DNA of 64,000 nt, from positions 4,877,501 through 4,941,500 of the forward strand of contig NZ_CP114035.2 in assembly GCF_026898135.2 (NCBI RefSeq). Reading direction: 5' to 3'. How positions within the stretch are numbered: position 1 is the stretch's first letter; each line of letters opens with the position of its first letter. A model generated the notes under the pieces. It saw only the letters and a program-made list of their open reading frames with translations. It ran no database searches and had not been told where the DNA came from. The stretch comes from Pseudomonas fortuita (GTDB lineage Bacteria; Pseudomonadota; Gammaproteobacteria; Pseudomonadales; Pseudomonadaceae). Of this stretch, positions 54,949-64,000 are shown in pieces. A program made the position numbers and the translations under genes.

Positions 54949-56289
54949 ATGAACCCCTGCAGCCTTCATCACCTGTTAAAACAACGCCTGGATGCAGGCG
55001 AATGGTTGCCCGGGCAACGCATGCCCTCCATTCGCAAGCTGACAGCAGCGGTCGACTTCAGTTACCACGACGTCGTATCGGCCTATGCCCAGCTGGTCAG
55101 CGAAGGTGTATTGACGGCCTCGCCCGGTCGCGGTTACTTCGTCGCAAACCGCACCCGGCAAACCAGCGTGATCCACGAGCCCGAGTGCATGGCCGGAGAC
55201 CCGCTGTTCCGTCTGCTGCAAGGCGGCCAGCACTACACCAAACTGGGCAGCGGTTGGTTGCCCCCCGCATGGCGGGACACCGAACTGCTGGCCAAGGCGA
55301 TTCGGCGCACGGCGCGGCTGGAGCAAAGTTCGCTGGCAGAATATGGCGATATCCAGGGTTACCTGCCCATGCGCAAACAGCTGTGTGTGCACATGAAACG
55401 GCTGACCCGTGTCGAAGCCCGCCCCAACCAGTTGCTGACGACGCTAGGCGCTACCCAAGGCCTGGACCTGGTCGCCCGCTTGCTGATCAAGCCAGGCGAC
55501 CACGTTTTCGTCGATGAGCCGGGCAACGGCAACCTGATCAAGCTGATCCAGCTGGCGGGCGGGCACGTTGTCGGCATTCGGCGGACCCAGGACGGGCCGG
55601 ACGTGGAGGAAATGAGAAGCCACCTGGCCAGGCACAAGGTCAAGGCGTTTTTCTGCAACAGCACCTTCCACAACCCCACCGGCAGCAACATCAGCCCGCA
55701 CAACGCCTTCAGCGTGCTGCGCCTGGCAGTGGAGCACGAGTTCTACGTGGTCGAGGATGATGTATATGGCGACTTCAGCCCTGCCGTGCGCCAGACATTC
55801 GCCGAACTGGACAACCTTGACCGGGTCATCTACATCGGCAGTTTTTCCAAATGCCTGTCCGCCTCGTTACGCGTGGGCTTCATCGCCTGCTCGCAAGACC
55901 TGATAGAACCCCTCACCCGCCTGAAACTGCTGACCTGCGTAGCCGTGCCTGCGTTTTGCGAGCGATTCGTCAACACCATATTGTCGGATGGCACCTATGC
56001 CCGGCATATGAAGGATGTGCAGCAGCGCCTGATACGGCAACAAGTTCAGACCCAACGCTTGTTGCTTGAGCGCGGTTGGCAGTTCGAGATCGCGCCGCAA
56101 GGGGGCATGTTCCTCTGGGTCTATCACCCGGACCTGCCAGACCTGCAACCTCTGGTACGCAAACTGGAGCAGAACAAGATCCTGCTGATGCCCGGCTCTG
56201 CGTTCGCAGTCACCCGTGACTACCGGCGCTATGCGCGCATCAACTGCACGCATTTTTCCGACACGCTGGCAGACCACTTCAACGTTTGA
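54949..56289 (+). CDS. MocR-type (GntR/aminotransferase) transcriptional regulator
   Basis: 446 residues. A GntR winged helix at about 1-75 (GQRMPSIRKLTAAVDFSYHD) is fused to an aspartate-aminotransferase-fold domain (about 100-446). PLP-site residues are intact: NSTFHNPTGS, VVEDDVYGDF and Lys301 in IGSFSKCLSASLR. MocR proteins bind PLP and an amino acid and regulate adjacent PLP-related genes. It is divergent from the serine acetyltransferase-like operon across 172 bases, so it is the likely regulator and may sense its product or precursor. No strong ribosome binding site precedes ATG 54949. Confidence 0.9.
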   Translation: MNPCSLHHLLKQRLDAGEWLPGQRMPSIRKLTAAVDFSYHDVVSAYAQLVSEGVLTASPGRGYFVANRTRQTSVIHEPECMAGDPLFRLLQGGQHYTKLGSGWLPPAWRDTELLAKAIRRTARLEQSSLAEYGDIQGYLPMRKQLCVHMKRLTRVEARPNQLLTTLGATQGLDLVARLLIKPGDHVFVDEPGNGNLIKLIQLAGGHVVGIRRTQDGPDVEEMRSHLARHKVKAFFCNSTFHNPTGSNISPHNAFSVLRLAVEHEFYVVEDDVYGDFSPAVRQTFAELDNLDRVIYIGSFSKCLSASLRVGFIACSQDLIEPLTRLKLLTCVAVPAFCERFVNTILSDGTYARHMKDVQQRLIRQQVQTQRLLLERGWQFEIAPQGGMFLWVYHPDLPDLQPLVRKLEQNKILLMPGSAFAVTRDYRRYARINCTHFSDTLADHFNV

Positions 56290-56392
56290 GCCTGCGCAGG
56301 TAAATAAACCGACATAGGACCTTGCATGGCGCCTGCGCGCTTACTACCTTAGCGCCTTTCGAAACCCGCCTCGCCTTGCAGGAGCCCTTGTC

Positions 56393-58834
56393 ATGGCCGC
56401 CCCCGCCTTTCCTCCCTTACGCCTGCGGTTTGCAACCGCCGCAACGCTGCTCGGTATGCTCGGGCTGGCCGGCTGCCAGACGGGCGGCCACCAGGACAGC
56501 GTGCCACCGACCAGCGGCGTGCAGCCACTCAAGGGCCTGGCGCAAAACGTCTCGGTGCGCCGCAACGCGATGGGCGCGCCGCTGATCGAAAGCAGCAGCT
56601 TCCATGATGCGCTGTTCAGTCTGGGCTATGTGCACGCCGGCGACCGCATCGAACAGATGGTTGCCATGCGCCTGCTCGCCCAGGGTCGCCTGGCCGAACT
56701 GGCCGGCAGCGACGCGCTGGACATCGACCGCCTGATGCGCGCTGCCAACCTCAAGCAGAGCGCCGCCCAGCAATACGCCGACGCATCGCCACGGCTCAAG
56801 CGCTTCTTCGAAGTGTATGCACGCGGGGTCAACGCCTACCTGTTCCGCTACCGCGACAAGTTGCCGGCCGGTCTGGCCAACAGTGGCTATCGCCCCGAAT
56901 ACTGGAAGCCTGAGGACTCGGCGCTGATCTTCTGCCTGTACGCGTTCAGCCAGTCGGTGAACCTGCAGGAAGAACTGAGCGCCCTGACCCTGGCAGAGAA
57001 GGCCGGCAGTGACAAACTGGCCTGGCTGCTGCCCGGCGCCCCGGATGAGCCACTGGCTCAAGGCGAAGTGGACAAGCTCAAGGGCCTGAACCTGGCCAGC
57101 CAGCTGCCGGGCCTTCACGCACTGGCGGCCGCCAGCCAGAAACTGGCCGACCTTGGCCTGCTCGGCAGCCCGGGCTCGGCCAACCTGGCGCTGGGGCCGC
57201 AGCGCAGCCGCAGTGGCAAGAGCCTGCTGGCCAGCGACAGCCGTGCCGCCTGGGCCCTGAGCCCGGTGCAAATCCACACTGGCAAGTACCAGGTCGCCGG
57301 CCTGTCGTTACCCGGCCTGCCAATCGTGCTGGCCGGCTACAACGGCAAGCTGGCCTGGAGCAGCAGCGCCGTGATGGCCGACAACCAGGACTTGTACCTG
57401 GAGCAACTGCGACGTCAGGGCAACCAGCTGAGTTACCTGGCCGATGGCAAATGGCTGCCGGCCCGCGCCCGTAGCGAAACCTTCTTTGTCCGTGGCCAGC
57501 GCCCGCTGCGCGAGGTGATGTACGACACTCGCCATGGCACCGTGCTGGCCCAACCCGACAACGCCCGCCTGGGCCTGGCGCTGAACCTGCCGCAGTTCAA
57601 GGGCGACCGCAGCCTGGATGCGCTGTTTGACCTGACCCGGGCCAAGAACGTGGAGCGCGCCTTCGACAGTACCCGTGAAGTGACTGCTGCTGCCCTCAAT
57701 TTCGTCTTCGCCGAACCTGAACACATCGGCTGGCAGGTCAGCGGCCGCTACCCCAATCGCCGTGAAGGCCAGGGCCTGCTGCCCTCGCCCGGCTGGGACG
57801 GGCGCTATGACTGGGACGGCTATGCCGACCCGATGCTGCACCCCTACGACCAGGACCCACCTGCCGGCTGGATCGGCCACGCCAACCAGCGCAGCCTGCC
57901 GCGAGGCTATGGCATGCAGCTGTCCAGCACCTGGTATTACCCGGAACGCGCTGAGCGCCTGGCCCAGCTGGCCGGCAATGGCCGCCACGACAGCCGCAGC
58001 CTGATGGCAATGCAGAACGACCAGGTGACCCTGCTGGCCGGCAAGCTCAAGCAGATGTTCGATGCCCCCGGCATGGCCCAGCCACTGAAGCAGGCGATCG
58101 ATGCGCTGCCCGCCGCCCAGCGCGACAAGGCCAAAGATGCGCTGGCCCGGCTCAAGGCGTTCGACGGCCGTCTGAGCACGGTGTCGGCTGATGCAGCGCT
58201 GTATGAGCTGTTCCTTCAGGAAGTGGCACGACAGACGTTCCTCGACGACCTTGGCCCGGAGTCCGGCCCGGCCTGGCAGGCCTTCGTCAACAATGCACGG
58301 TTGTCCTTCTCGGCGCAGGCCGATCACTTGCTCGGTCGCGATGACAGCCCGTTCTGGGATGACCGCAGCACCCCGCAGAAAGAAGACAAGCCCACCATCC
58401 TCGCCCGCAGCCTGGCTGGCGCGGTGGATGCCGGCACCGCACAACTGGGCGCAGACCGCCGCGCCTGGCAGTGGGGCAAGCTGCACCAATACCGCTGGCC
58501 GGCACCGGCCTATCATGGTTTGGGCGATGCCACCAGCCGTTCGCCGCTGGCGGCAGGCGGCGACCTCACTACCCTGGCACTCACGCCGTACGCCTGGGGC
58601 AGCGACTTCGACACCCGCCTGCCGGCCTCGGCGCGGATGATCGTCGACTTCGGCCAGGCCGAACCTTTGCAGGTGCTGACCAGCAGCGGGCAGTCGGGCA
58701 ACCCGGCCAGCGCACATTACAGTGACGGGCTGGATGCGTGGTTCAAAGGGCGCTTCATGAACCTGCCGCTACAGCCGCAGAATTTTGGCAGGGCATATGG
58801 CAACCCGCGGCTCACGTTGGTGCCCGGCAAATAA
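56393..58834 (+). CDS. Penicillin-acylase-family lipoprotein, AHL acylase-like
   Basis: 813 residues. The signal peptide has lipobox GLAGC (Cys28), so the enzyme is probably a lipoprotein. The Ntn-hydrolase precursor has alpha chain, spacer and beta chain. The autocatalytic serine is at the beta chain start, Ser262 in [14 protein letters not shown], followed by [14 protein letters not shown], the family's second motif. [18 protein letters not shown] is the usual beta-chain segment. Relatives include QuiP and PvdQ, which cleave acyl-homoserine lactones. The substrate here is not known. ATG 56393 lies 103 bases after the MocR-type gene stop. Confidence 0.85.
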   Translation: MAAPAFPPLRLRFATAATLLGMLGLAGCQTGGHQDSVPPTSGVQPLKGLAQNVSVRRNAMGAPLIESSSFHDALFSLGYVHAGDRIEQMVAMRLLAQGRLAELAGSDALDIDRLMRAANLKQSAAQQYADASPRLKRFFEVYARGVNAYLFRYRDKLPAGLANSGYRPEYWKPEDSALIFCLYAFSQSVNLQEELSALTLAEKAGSDKLAWLLPGAPDEPLAQGEVDKLKGLNLASQLPGLHALAAASQKLADLGLLGSPGSANLALGPQRSRSGKSLLASDSRAAWALSPVQIHTGKYQVAGLSLPGLPIVLAGYNGKLAWSSSAVMADNQDLYLEQLRRQGNQLSYLADGKWLPARARSETFFVRGQRPLREVMYDTRHGTVLAQPDNARLGLALNLPQFKGDRSLDALFDLTRAKNVERAFDSTREVTAAALNFVFAEPEHIGWQVSGRYPNRREGQGLLPSPGWDGRYDWDGYADPMLHPYDQDPPAGWIGHANQRSLPRGYGMQLSSTWYYPERAERLAQLAGNGRHDSRSLMAMQNDQVTLLAGKLKQMFDAPGMAQPLKQAIDALPAAQRDKAKDALARLKAFDGRLSTVSADAALYELFLQEVARQTFLDDLGPESGPAWQAFVNNARLSFSAQADHLLGRDDSPFWDDRSTPQKEDKPTILARSLAGAVDAGTAQLGADRRAWQWGKLHQYRWPAPAYHGLGDATSRSPLAAGGDLTTLALTPYAWGSDFDTRLPASARMIVDFGQAEPLQVLTSSGQSGNPASAHYSDGLDAWFKGRFMNLPLQPQNFGRAYGNPRLTLVPGK

Positions 58835-58851
58835 ACGCCATCGCCTTTTTC

Positions 58852-58870
58852 GGGGCTGCTTGGCAGCCCC
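58852..58870 (+). terminator. Hairpin after the acylase gene
   Basis: GGGGCTGC-TTG-GCAGCCCC: an 8-base perfect stem 18 bases after the stop codon. No downstream T run is present, so termination would be weak. Confidence 0.5.
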
Positions 58871-58941
58871 AACCATTCTCGGTCGAACTTCCTCTCTCCA
58901 GCATGGCTCCTAACTGGTAACTCCAAACCGGCGCCCATGCC

Positions 58942-59958
58942 ATGGACCTCGTCATCGCCCGCCCCGAAGGCCTCTACTGCCCGCCCGGTGATTTCTACAT
59001 AGACCCTTGGCGGCCCGTGGACCGCGCCGTGATCACCCATGGCCACGGTGACCATGCACGCACCGGCAATGGCCATTATCTGACCGCCAGCCCCGGCGCC
59101 GGCATCCTGCGTAGCCGCCTGGGCCAAGACATCAACTTGCAGACCCTGCCTTACGGCGAGCGCCTGGTACACCATGGCGTGACCCTGAGCCTGCACCCGG
59201 CCGGCCATGTGCTGGGCTCGGCGCAGGTGCGCCTGGAGCATCAGGGCCAAGTCTGGGTCGCCTCAGGTGACTATAAGGTTGAGCCCGATGCCACCTGTAC
59301 ACCCTTCGAACCGGTGCCGTGCCACACCTTCATCACCGAATCCACTTTTGGCCTGCCAATCTACCGCTGGCCCAGCCAGGCCGACATCTTCGCCGGCATC
59401 AATGCCTGGTGGCGGGCCAACAGCGAACAGGGCAAGGCCAGCGTGCTGTTTTGCTATGCCTTCGGCAAGGCCCAGCGGATTCTGCATGGGCTGGACCCCA
59501 GCCTCGGCCCGATCCTCGTTCATGGCGCCGTCGAACCCCTCAACCGGGTATACCGGGACGCCGGCGTACACCTGCCAGAAACGCGCTATGCCGGCGATAT
59601 ACCGCGCAACGACCCTTTGCTGCGCCAGGCGCTGGTCCTGGCGCCCCCCTCGGCCAGCGGCAGCAGCTGGATGCGCCGCTTCGGCGACTACAGCGATGCG
59701 TTCGCCAGTGGCTGGATGCTGCTGCGCGGCACCCGCCGGCGCCGCGGCGTAGACCGGGGCTTCGTGCTCTCGGACCATGCCGACTGGCCCGGCCTGCTGT
59801 GGGCCATCGGCCAGACGGGCGCCGAACGGGTGATGGTCACCCACGGCTCGGTCAACGTGCTGGTGCGCTACCTCAACGAGCAAGGCCTTGATGCCCGCGC
59901 CTTCGCCACCGAATACGGCGACGAGGACGACGTTATCACTACCGAACCCACACTATGA
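58942..59958 (+). CDS. MPE-type DNA exonuclease (metallo-beta-lactamase/beta-CASP)
   Basis: 338 residues. The HxHxDH metal motif is His33-Gly-His35-Gly-Asp37-His38 in ITHGHGDHAR; downstream metal ligands lie near HPAGHVLGSAQV and in SDHADWPG. It is the ligase-associated, Mn-dependent DNA exonuclease of the cluster Ejaz and Shuman described for P. putida (as I recall). It precedes the ligase gene with a 4-base overlap. Start ATG 58942. Confidence 0.92.
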   Translation: MDLVIARPEGLYCPPGDFYIDPWRPVDRAVITHGHGDHARTGNGHYLTASPGAGILRSRLGQDINLQTLPYGERLVHHGVTLSLHPAGHVLGSAQVRLEHQGQVWVASGDYKVEPDATCTPFEPVPCHTFITESTFGLPIYRWPSQADIFAGINAWWRANSEQGKASVLFCYAFGKAQRILHGLDPSLGPILVHGAVEPLNRVYRDAGVHLPETRYAGDIPRNDPLLRQALVLAPPSASGSSWMRRFGDYSDAFASGWMLLRGTRRRRGVDRGFVLSDHADWPGLLWAIGQTGAERVMVTHGSVNVLVRYLNEQGLDARAFATEYGDEDDVITTEPTL

Positions 59959-61613
59959 AAGCCTTCGCCACGTTGTACCTGCGCCTGGATGCGACCACTT
60001 CCAGCAACGCCAAGCTAGAGGCGCTGCGCGAGTATTTCGCCAGTGCTCCCGCCGCAGATGCGGCCTGGGCCGTGTACTTTCTGGCCGGCGGACGCCCACG
60101 CCAGCTGGTGCCCACTCGCCTGTTGCGCGAACAGGCAATGGCCAGGGCCGGGTTACCGGACTGGCTCTTCGAAGAAAGTTATCAGGCAGTGGGTGACCTG
60201 GCCGAAACCATTTCGCTGTTGTTGCCCATCCACGCCGAGGGCAGCGATGAAGGCCTTGCCACCTGGGTGGAGCAGTACTTGCTGCCCCTGCGCGGGCTAC
60301 CACCAGAGCAGGCTCAACAGCGCCTGCAGCCGCTGTGGGCGCAGCTGGACCGCCCCAGCCTGATGCTGTGCCTGAAACTGATCACTGGCAGTTTTCGCGT
60401 AGGCGTGTCCAAGCTGCTGGTCACCCGTGCCCTGGCGCAACTGGCCGGGCTGGACGCCAAACGCGTCGCCCAGCGGATGGTCGGCTACACCGATATCAGC
60501 CACCGCCCCACGCCCGCCAGCTATGAAAAGCTGATTGCCGCCGAGTCGGCCGATGAACACAGCCAGCGCGGCGGCCTGCCCTACCCGTTCTTCCTGGCGC
60601 ACCCGCTGCAAGCGCCAACCGAACAGTTCGACGCACTGCTCGGGCCACCTAGCGCCTGGCAAATCGAGTGGAAATGGGACGGTATCCGCGCCCAGGTGGT
60701 CAAACGAGAAGGCCAGCTGTGGGTCTGGTCGCGTGGTGAGGAGCTGGTCACCGATCGCTTCCCCGAGCTGCACAGCCTGGCGCAGACGTTACCCGATGGC
60801 GTCGTGCTGGATGGTGAAATCCTGGTATGGAAGCCAGGCGATACCCCCGCTGAACTGGCGGTACAGCCCTTTGCTTTGCTACAGCAGCGCATCGGCCGCA
60901 AGACACTGGGCAAGAAATTGCTGAGCGATGCACCGGTGGTACTGCAAGCCTACGACCTGCTGGAGTGGCAAGGCGAGGACTGGCGCAACCGGCCGCAGCA
61001 CGAACGCCGCCGGCAGCTGGAACAGTTGGTACAAGACCACCCACTGGCCCCGGTGCTGCTTTCGCCCCTGCTCGAAGGCCCCGACTGGGCTGACCTCGCC
61101 CGCCAGCGCGAGCAATCACGCAGCCTGGGTGTCGAGGGCCTGATGCTCAAGCAGCGTGAAGCCCTGTACGGCGTGGGGCGCACCAAGGACATGGGCACCT
61201 GGTGGAAGTGGAAGATCGACCCGTTCAGCGTCGATGCCGTGCTGATCTACGCCCAGCGCGGCCACGGTCGGCGGGCCAGCCTGTACAGCGACTATACCTT
61301 TGCCGTATGGGATGCACCGGCCGGCACACCGGGCCGCGCACTGGTGCCCTTTGCCAAGGCCTACTCCGGCCTCAGTGACGAAGAAATGCGCAAGGTCGAC
61401 GCCATTATTCGCAAGACCACGGTGGAAACCTTCGGCCCGGTGCGCAGCGTGACGCCGACGCTGGTGTTCGAACTGGGCTTTGAAGGCATCGCTTTATCGA
61501 AGCGCCACAAAAGCGGCATCGCCGTGCGCTTTCCACGCATGCTGCGTTGGCGGCTGGACAAGCCGGTGGAAGAGGCGGATGACCTGGCAACCTTGCAGGC
61601 ATTGCTGGCCTGA
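59955..61613 (+). CDS. ATP-dependent DNA ligase
   Basis: 552 residues. The N-terminal DNA-binding domain (1-200; LKLITGSFRVGVSKLL) is followed by the nucleotidyltransferase domain with nucleophile Lys240 in EWKWDGIRAQV (motif I) and motif IV GVEGLMLKQREALY. Motif V is TWWKWKIDPFS. The C-terminal OB domain ends near RFPRMLRWRLDKPVEEAD. It seals nicks using ATP and acts beside the NAD-dependent LigA. It overlaps the exonuclease gene by 4 bases, a tight repair operon with the Lhr-type helicase gene beyond. Confidence 0.95.
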   Translation: MKAFATLYLRLDATTSSNAKLEALREYFASAPAADAAWAVYFLAGGRPRQLVPTRLLREQAMARAGLPDWLFEESYQAVGDLAETISLLLPIHAEGSDEGLATWVEQYLLPLRGLPPEQAQQRLQPLWAQLDRPSLMLCLKLITGSFRVGVSKLLVTRALAQLAGLDAKRVAQRMVGYTDISHRPTPASYEKLIAAESADEHSQRGGLPYPFFLAHPLQAPTEQFDALLGPPSAWQIEWKWDGIRAQVVKREGQLWVWSRGEELVTDRFPELHSLAQTLPDGVVLDGEILVWKPGDTPAELAVQPFALLQQRIGRKTLGKKLLSDAPVVLQAYDLLEWQGEDWRNRPQHERRRQLEQLVQDHPLAPVLLSPLLEGPDWADLARQREQSRSLGVEGLMLKQREALYGVGRTKDMGTWWKWKIDPFSVDAVLIYAQRGHGRRASLYSDYTFAVWDAPAGTPGRALVPFAKAYSGLSDEEMRKVDAIIRKTTVETFGPVRSVTPTLVFELGFEGIALSKRHKSGIAVRFPRMLRWRLDKPVEEADDLATLQALLA

Positions 61614-61747
61614 GGCAATTCTGGCCCGCGAAGAAGCCAGTGCGATCAACGGAGCGAAAGCGATGCAGGCGCAAGGCCAAAAATTATGCTTCTATCTTTG
61701 AGCCGACCCGTGTCGCAGACCGTATTCGCCACGCATCCAGGACCGCC

Positions 61748-62863
61748 ATGCACCATTCAACCCACGACCTGCTCTCACCCGTTCCGGGCATCACCCGCCA
61801 ACTGCACAGCTTTCACTTCGGCCCCCGTGGTGGCGGCAAGGTCTATATCCAGGCCTCGCTGCACGCCGACGAGCTGCCAGGCATGCTGGTGTCCTGGCAC
61901 CTCAAACACCGCTTGATGGCACTTGAACAACAGGGCCGCCTGCAGCGTGAAATCGTCCTGGTACCGGTGGCCAACCCGGTCGGCCTGGAACAAGTGCTGC
62001 TGGATGCGCCACTGGGGCGCTTCGAACTGCAAAGCGGCGAAAACTTCAACCGCAACTTCGTCGACCTGTCGGACACCATTGGCGACCAGATCGAAACACA
62101 CCTGACTCAGGACCCGGTGCATAACGTTGCGCTGATTCGCGAATACCTGCGCCGAGGGCTGGAGGCACACCCGGCCCGCACGCCCCTGCAGGCGCAGCGC
62201 CTGATCCTGCAGCGCCTGGCCTGCGACGCCGACATGGTGCTGGACCTGCATTGCGATTTCGAGGCGGTCGAGCACCTGTACACCACGCCCGACGCCTGGC
62301 AGCAGATCGAGCCGCTGGCCCGCTACCTGGGCGCCCAGGCCAGCCTGCTGGCCACCGACTCGGGCGGGCAGTCGTTCGACGAATGCTTCAGCCTGGTCTG
62401 GTGGCAGTTGCAGCAACGCTTCGGCAAGCGCTTCCCTATCCCGCTGGGCTGCTGCTCGGTGACTGTCGAACTGCGTGGCCAGGCCGATGTCAGCCATGAC
62501 CTGGCCAGCCAGGATTGCCAGGCGATAATCGACTTCCTGACCCACGCGGGTGTTATCGAGGGCACCAGCCCCGCCTTGCCGGCCTTGCTCAACCCCGCCA
62601 CTGCGCTGGCTGCTGTCGAGCCGGTGTCGACGCCACTGGGCGGTTTGCTGGTGTATCACGCCAAACCAGGGCAGCACCTGGAAGCCGGTCAGTTGATCGC
62701 AGAAATCATCGACCCGCTCAGCGACCGGGTGACCGCCGTACGCAACAGCCAGCCAGGCCTGTTGTACGCCCGCAGCGTGCGGCGCATGGCAACCGCGGGC
62801 ATGGTCATCGCCCATGTGGCCGGCGAGCAGGTATGCCGCAGCGGCTATCTGCTGGGCAACTGA
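61748..62863 (+). CDS. Succinylglutamate desuccinylase/aspartoacylase family (M14-like) deacylase
   Basis: 371 residues. Zinc ligands His39 and Glu42 in LHADELPGML and His168 in VLDLHCDFEAVE; the family's NPVG and GENFNRNFVDL segments are clear. The C-terminal domain (from about 275) has a biotinyl-lipoyl-like KPGQHLEAGQLIAEIIDPLS. These enzymes hydrolyse N-acyl amino acids. I chose ATG 61748, which follows AGGA by 6 bases; the open frame extends 36 codons upstream. It sits between ligase and helicase genes of a repair cluster, so its own role there is unclear. Confidence 0.85.
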   Translation: MHHSTHDLLSPVPGITRQLHSFHFGPRGGGKVYIQASLHADELPGMLVSWHLKHRLMALEQQGRLQREIVLVPVANPVGLEQVLLDAPLGRFELQSGENFNRNFVDLSDTIGDQIETHLTQDPVHNVALIREYLRRGLEAHPARTPLQAQRLILQRLACDADMVLDLHCDFEAVEHLYTTPDAWQQIEPLARYLGAQASLLATDSGGQSFDECFSLVWWQLQQRFGKRFPIPLGCCSVTVELRGQADVSHDLASQDCQAIIDFLTHAGVIEGTSPALPALLNPATALAAVEPVSTPLGGLLVYHAKPGQHLEAGQLIAEIIDPLSDRVTAVRNSQPGLLYARSVRRMATAGMVIAHVAGEQVCRSGYLLGN

Positions 62864-62929
62864 TTCGGTAAAACCATTGCCACTGGCGGCTGGTCTGTAG
62901 AAGCACAACCTTGGACGGACCACTGCCTC

Positions 62930-64000
62930 ATGCCCACCGCCACTGACCTTGCCAATGCCTGGTTCGCCAAACGCGGCTGGAAGCCGTTCGCTTTCCAGCG
63001 ACGTGTCTGGGCAGCCGTGGAACGTGGCGAGTCTGGCCTGTTACATGCCAGTACCGGCGCAGGCAAGACCTACGCGGTATGGCTCGCCGCGCTACGTGCG
63101 TTCAAGGCCCTGCCACAGGGCCGCCAACCTGTACCTCTGCAGGTGGTATGGGTGACACCCATGCGAGCCCTGGCCGCCGACACTGCCCGTGCCTTGCAAG
63201 CGCCCGTTGATGAGCTCGAGCTGCCCTGGAGCATAGGGGTGCGCAGCGGCGACACTGGCAGCGCCGAACGCGCCCGGCAAGCACGGCGCCTGCCCAGTGT
63301 ACTGGTGACCACCCCCGAAAGCCTCACCTTGCTATTGACCCGGGCACAGGCCCGCGAAGACTTCGCCACGCTGCGCCTGGTGGTGGTGGATGAATGGCAC
63401 GAACTGCTGGGCAACAAGCGCGGGGTACAACTGCAACTGGCCCTCGCCCGCCTGCGCCGGTGGCACCCCGGGCTGCCCACCTGGGGTCTCTCTGCCACGC
63501 TGGGCAACCTGCAACACGCGTTGGAGGTACTCCTGCCACAAGGTGGCCTGCTGGTGCAGGGCCGCCAGGACAAGGCGCTGCAGGTTGATACCCTGCTGCC
63601 GGCGGCGATTGACCGCTTCCCCTGGGCCGGGCACATGGGCCTCAAGATGCTCGAGCAGGTCAGCCATGAGATCGACGCCAGTGCCAGTTGCCTGGTATTT
63701 ACCAACACCCGTGCCCAGGCCGAACTGTGGTACCAGGCCCTGCTTGACGCCCGCCCCGATTGGGCCGGGCTGATTGCCCTGCACCATGCCTCGCTCGCCC
63801 GGGACACCCGTGACTGGGTCGAGCGCAGCCTCAAGCAGGGCAGCCTGAAGGCAGTGGTCTGTACGTCCAGCCTGGACCTTGGCGTGGACTTTTTACCGGT
63901 GGAGCGGGTGCTGCAGATCGGCTCGGCCAAGGGTATTGCCCGCCTGATGCAGCGGGCCGGTCGCTCCGGTCATGCACCGGGGCGTCGCTCGCGAATAACC
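62930..64000 (+). CDS. lhr: Lhr-type ligase-associated DEXH helicase (partial)
   Basis: 357 codons are visible and the frame is open to the window end, so the C-terminal part is missing. Walker A is STGAGKT (41-47), the DEAH-box equivalent is DEWH (154-157) in [12 protein letters not shown], motif III is GLSATLG, and motif VI is [11 protein letters not shown]. The family is the bacterial Lhr-Core helicase that unwinds DNA and RNA:DNA hybrids with 3'-5' polarity. It belongs with the exonuclease and ligase of this cluster. ATG 62930 has only a weak ribosome binding site. Confidence 0.93.
   Translation, partial: MPTATDLANAWFAKRGWKPFAFQRRVWAAVERGESGLLHASTGAGKTYAVWLAALRAFKALPQGRQPVPLQVVWVTPMRALAADTARALQAPVDELELPWSIGVRSGDTGSAERARQARRLPSVLVTTPESLTLLLTRAQAREDFATLRLVVVDEWHELLGNKRGVQLQLALARLRRWHPGLPTWGLSATLGNLQHALEVLLPQGGLLVQGRQDKALQVDTLLPAAIDRFPWAGHMGLKMLEQVSHEIDASASCLVFTNTRAQAELWYQALLDARPDWAGLIALHHASLARDTRDWVERSLKQGSLKAVVCTSSLDLGVDFLPVERVLQIGSAKGIARLMQRAGRSGHAPGRRSRIT

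Overview
The window is a chromosomal segment of a fluorescent pseudomonad, most likely the Pseudomonas putida group. I infer this from four things: GC-rich coding with strong third-position GC; P. putida-type REP palindromes of the 'TGTAGGAGC...GCGAAGAGGCC' and 'GCGGGTAAACCCGC' kinds; rRNA sequences of Pseudomonas type; and gene content and order that match what I remember of the liv, rapA, dinG and MPE-ligase-Lhr neighbourhoods of P. putida. No insertion sequence, prophage or CRISPR array was seen.

Layout. 1-3.3 kb: a partial membrane protein, a nitrilase-family hydrolase, a possible frameshifted gene relic and a catabolic-type acetolactate synthase, all on the minus strand. 3.6-9.2 kb: a complete rRNA operon on the minus strand (16S, tRNA-Ile, tRNA-Ala, 23S, 5S) with tandem promoters, boxA elements, processing stems and a terminator. 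9.3-14.5 kb: an FNT-family channel and two cyclic-di-GMP enzymes (MASE2-GGDEF and CHASE4-like-PAS-GGDEF-EAL). 14.6-19.6 kb: a LysR regulator divergent from a short-chain dehydrogenase, and a three-gene AaeAB-like efflux operon (FUSC, DUF1656, HlyD). 19.8-21.4 kb: a 38-codon ccoM gene with ANR-type boxes upstream, and small or hypothetical proteins.

21.6-27.8 kb: RapA, an MHYT-GGDEF-EAL protein and a 3-hydroxyisobutyrate-dehydrogenase-family enzyme. 28.6-33.6 kb: the complete branched-chain amino acid ABC transporter livKHMGF with an internal terminator-like hairpin after livK. 33.8-41.5 kb: lipoproteins, an FAD-dependent dehydrogenase, NhaA, a glycine-zipper lipoprotein, PdxH, an OmpA-type lipoprotein with a Lys/Ala tail, and a beta-lactamase-fold esterase. 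41.5-51.1 kb: a secreted agarase-like glycoside hydrolase, DinG, a CopD-like membrane protein, a collagen-like exported protein, two tandem OmpA/TSP3 lipoproteins, and a small run of SEC-C/YchJ proteins.

51.2-56.3 kb is the most unusual region. Four minus-strand genes are joined by ATGA overlaps: serine acetyltransferase-like, stand-alone AlaX-type tRNA editing protein, MFS transporter, and cysteine-synthase-fold PLP enzyme. They are divergent from a MocR-type PLP-dependent regulator. The combination looks like a compact pathway for making, exporting and tolerating a serine-derived non-protein amino acid; the product is unknown.

56.4-64.0 kb: a penicillin/AHL-acylase-family lipoprotein, then the MPE-type exonuclease, ATP-dependent DNA ligase and Lhr-type helicase repair cluster with an M14-family deacylase gene inside it. 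The helicase runs off the window end.
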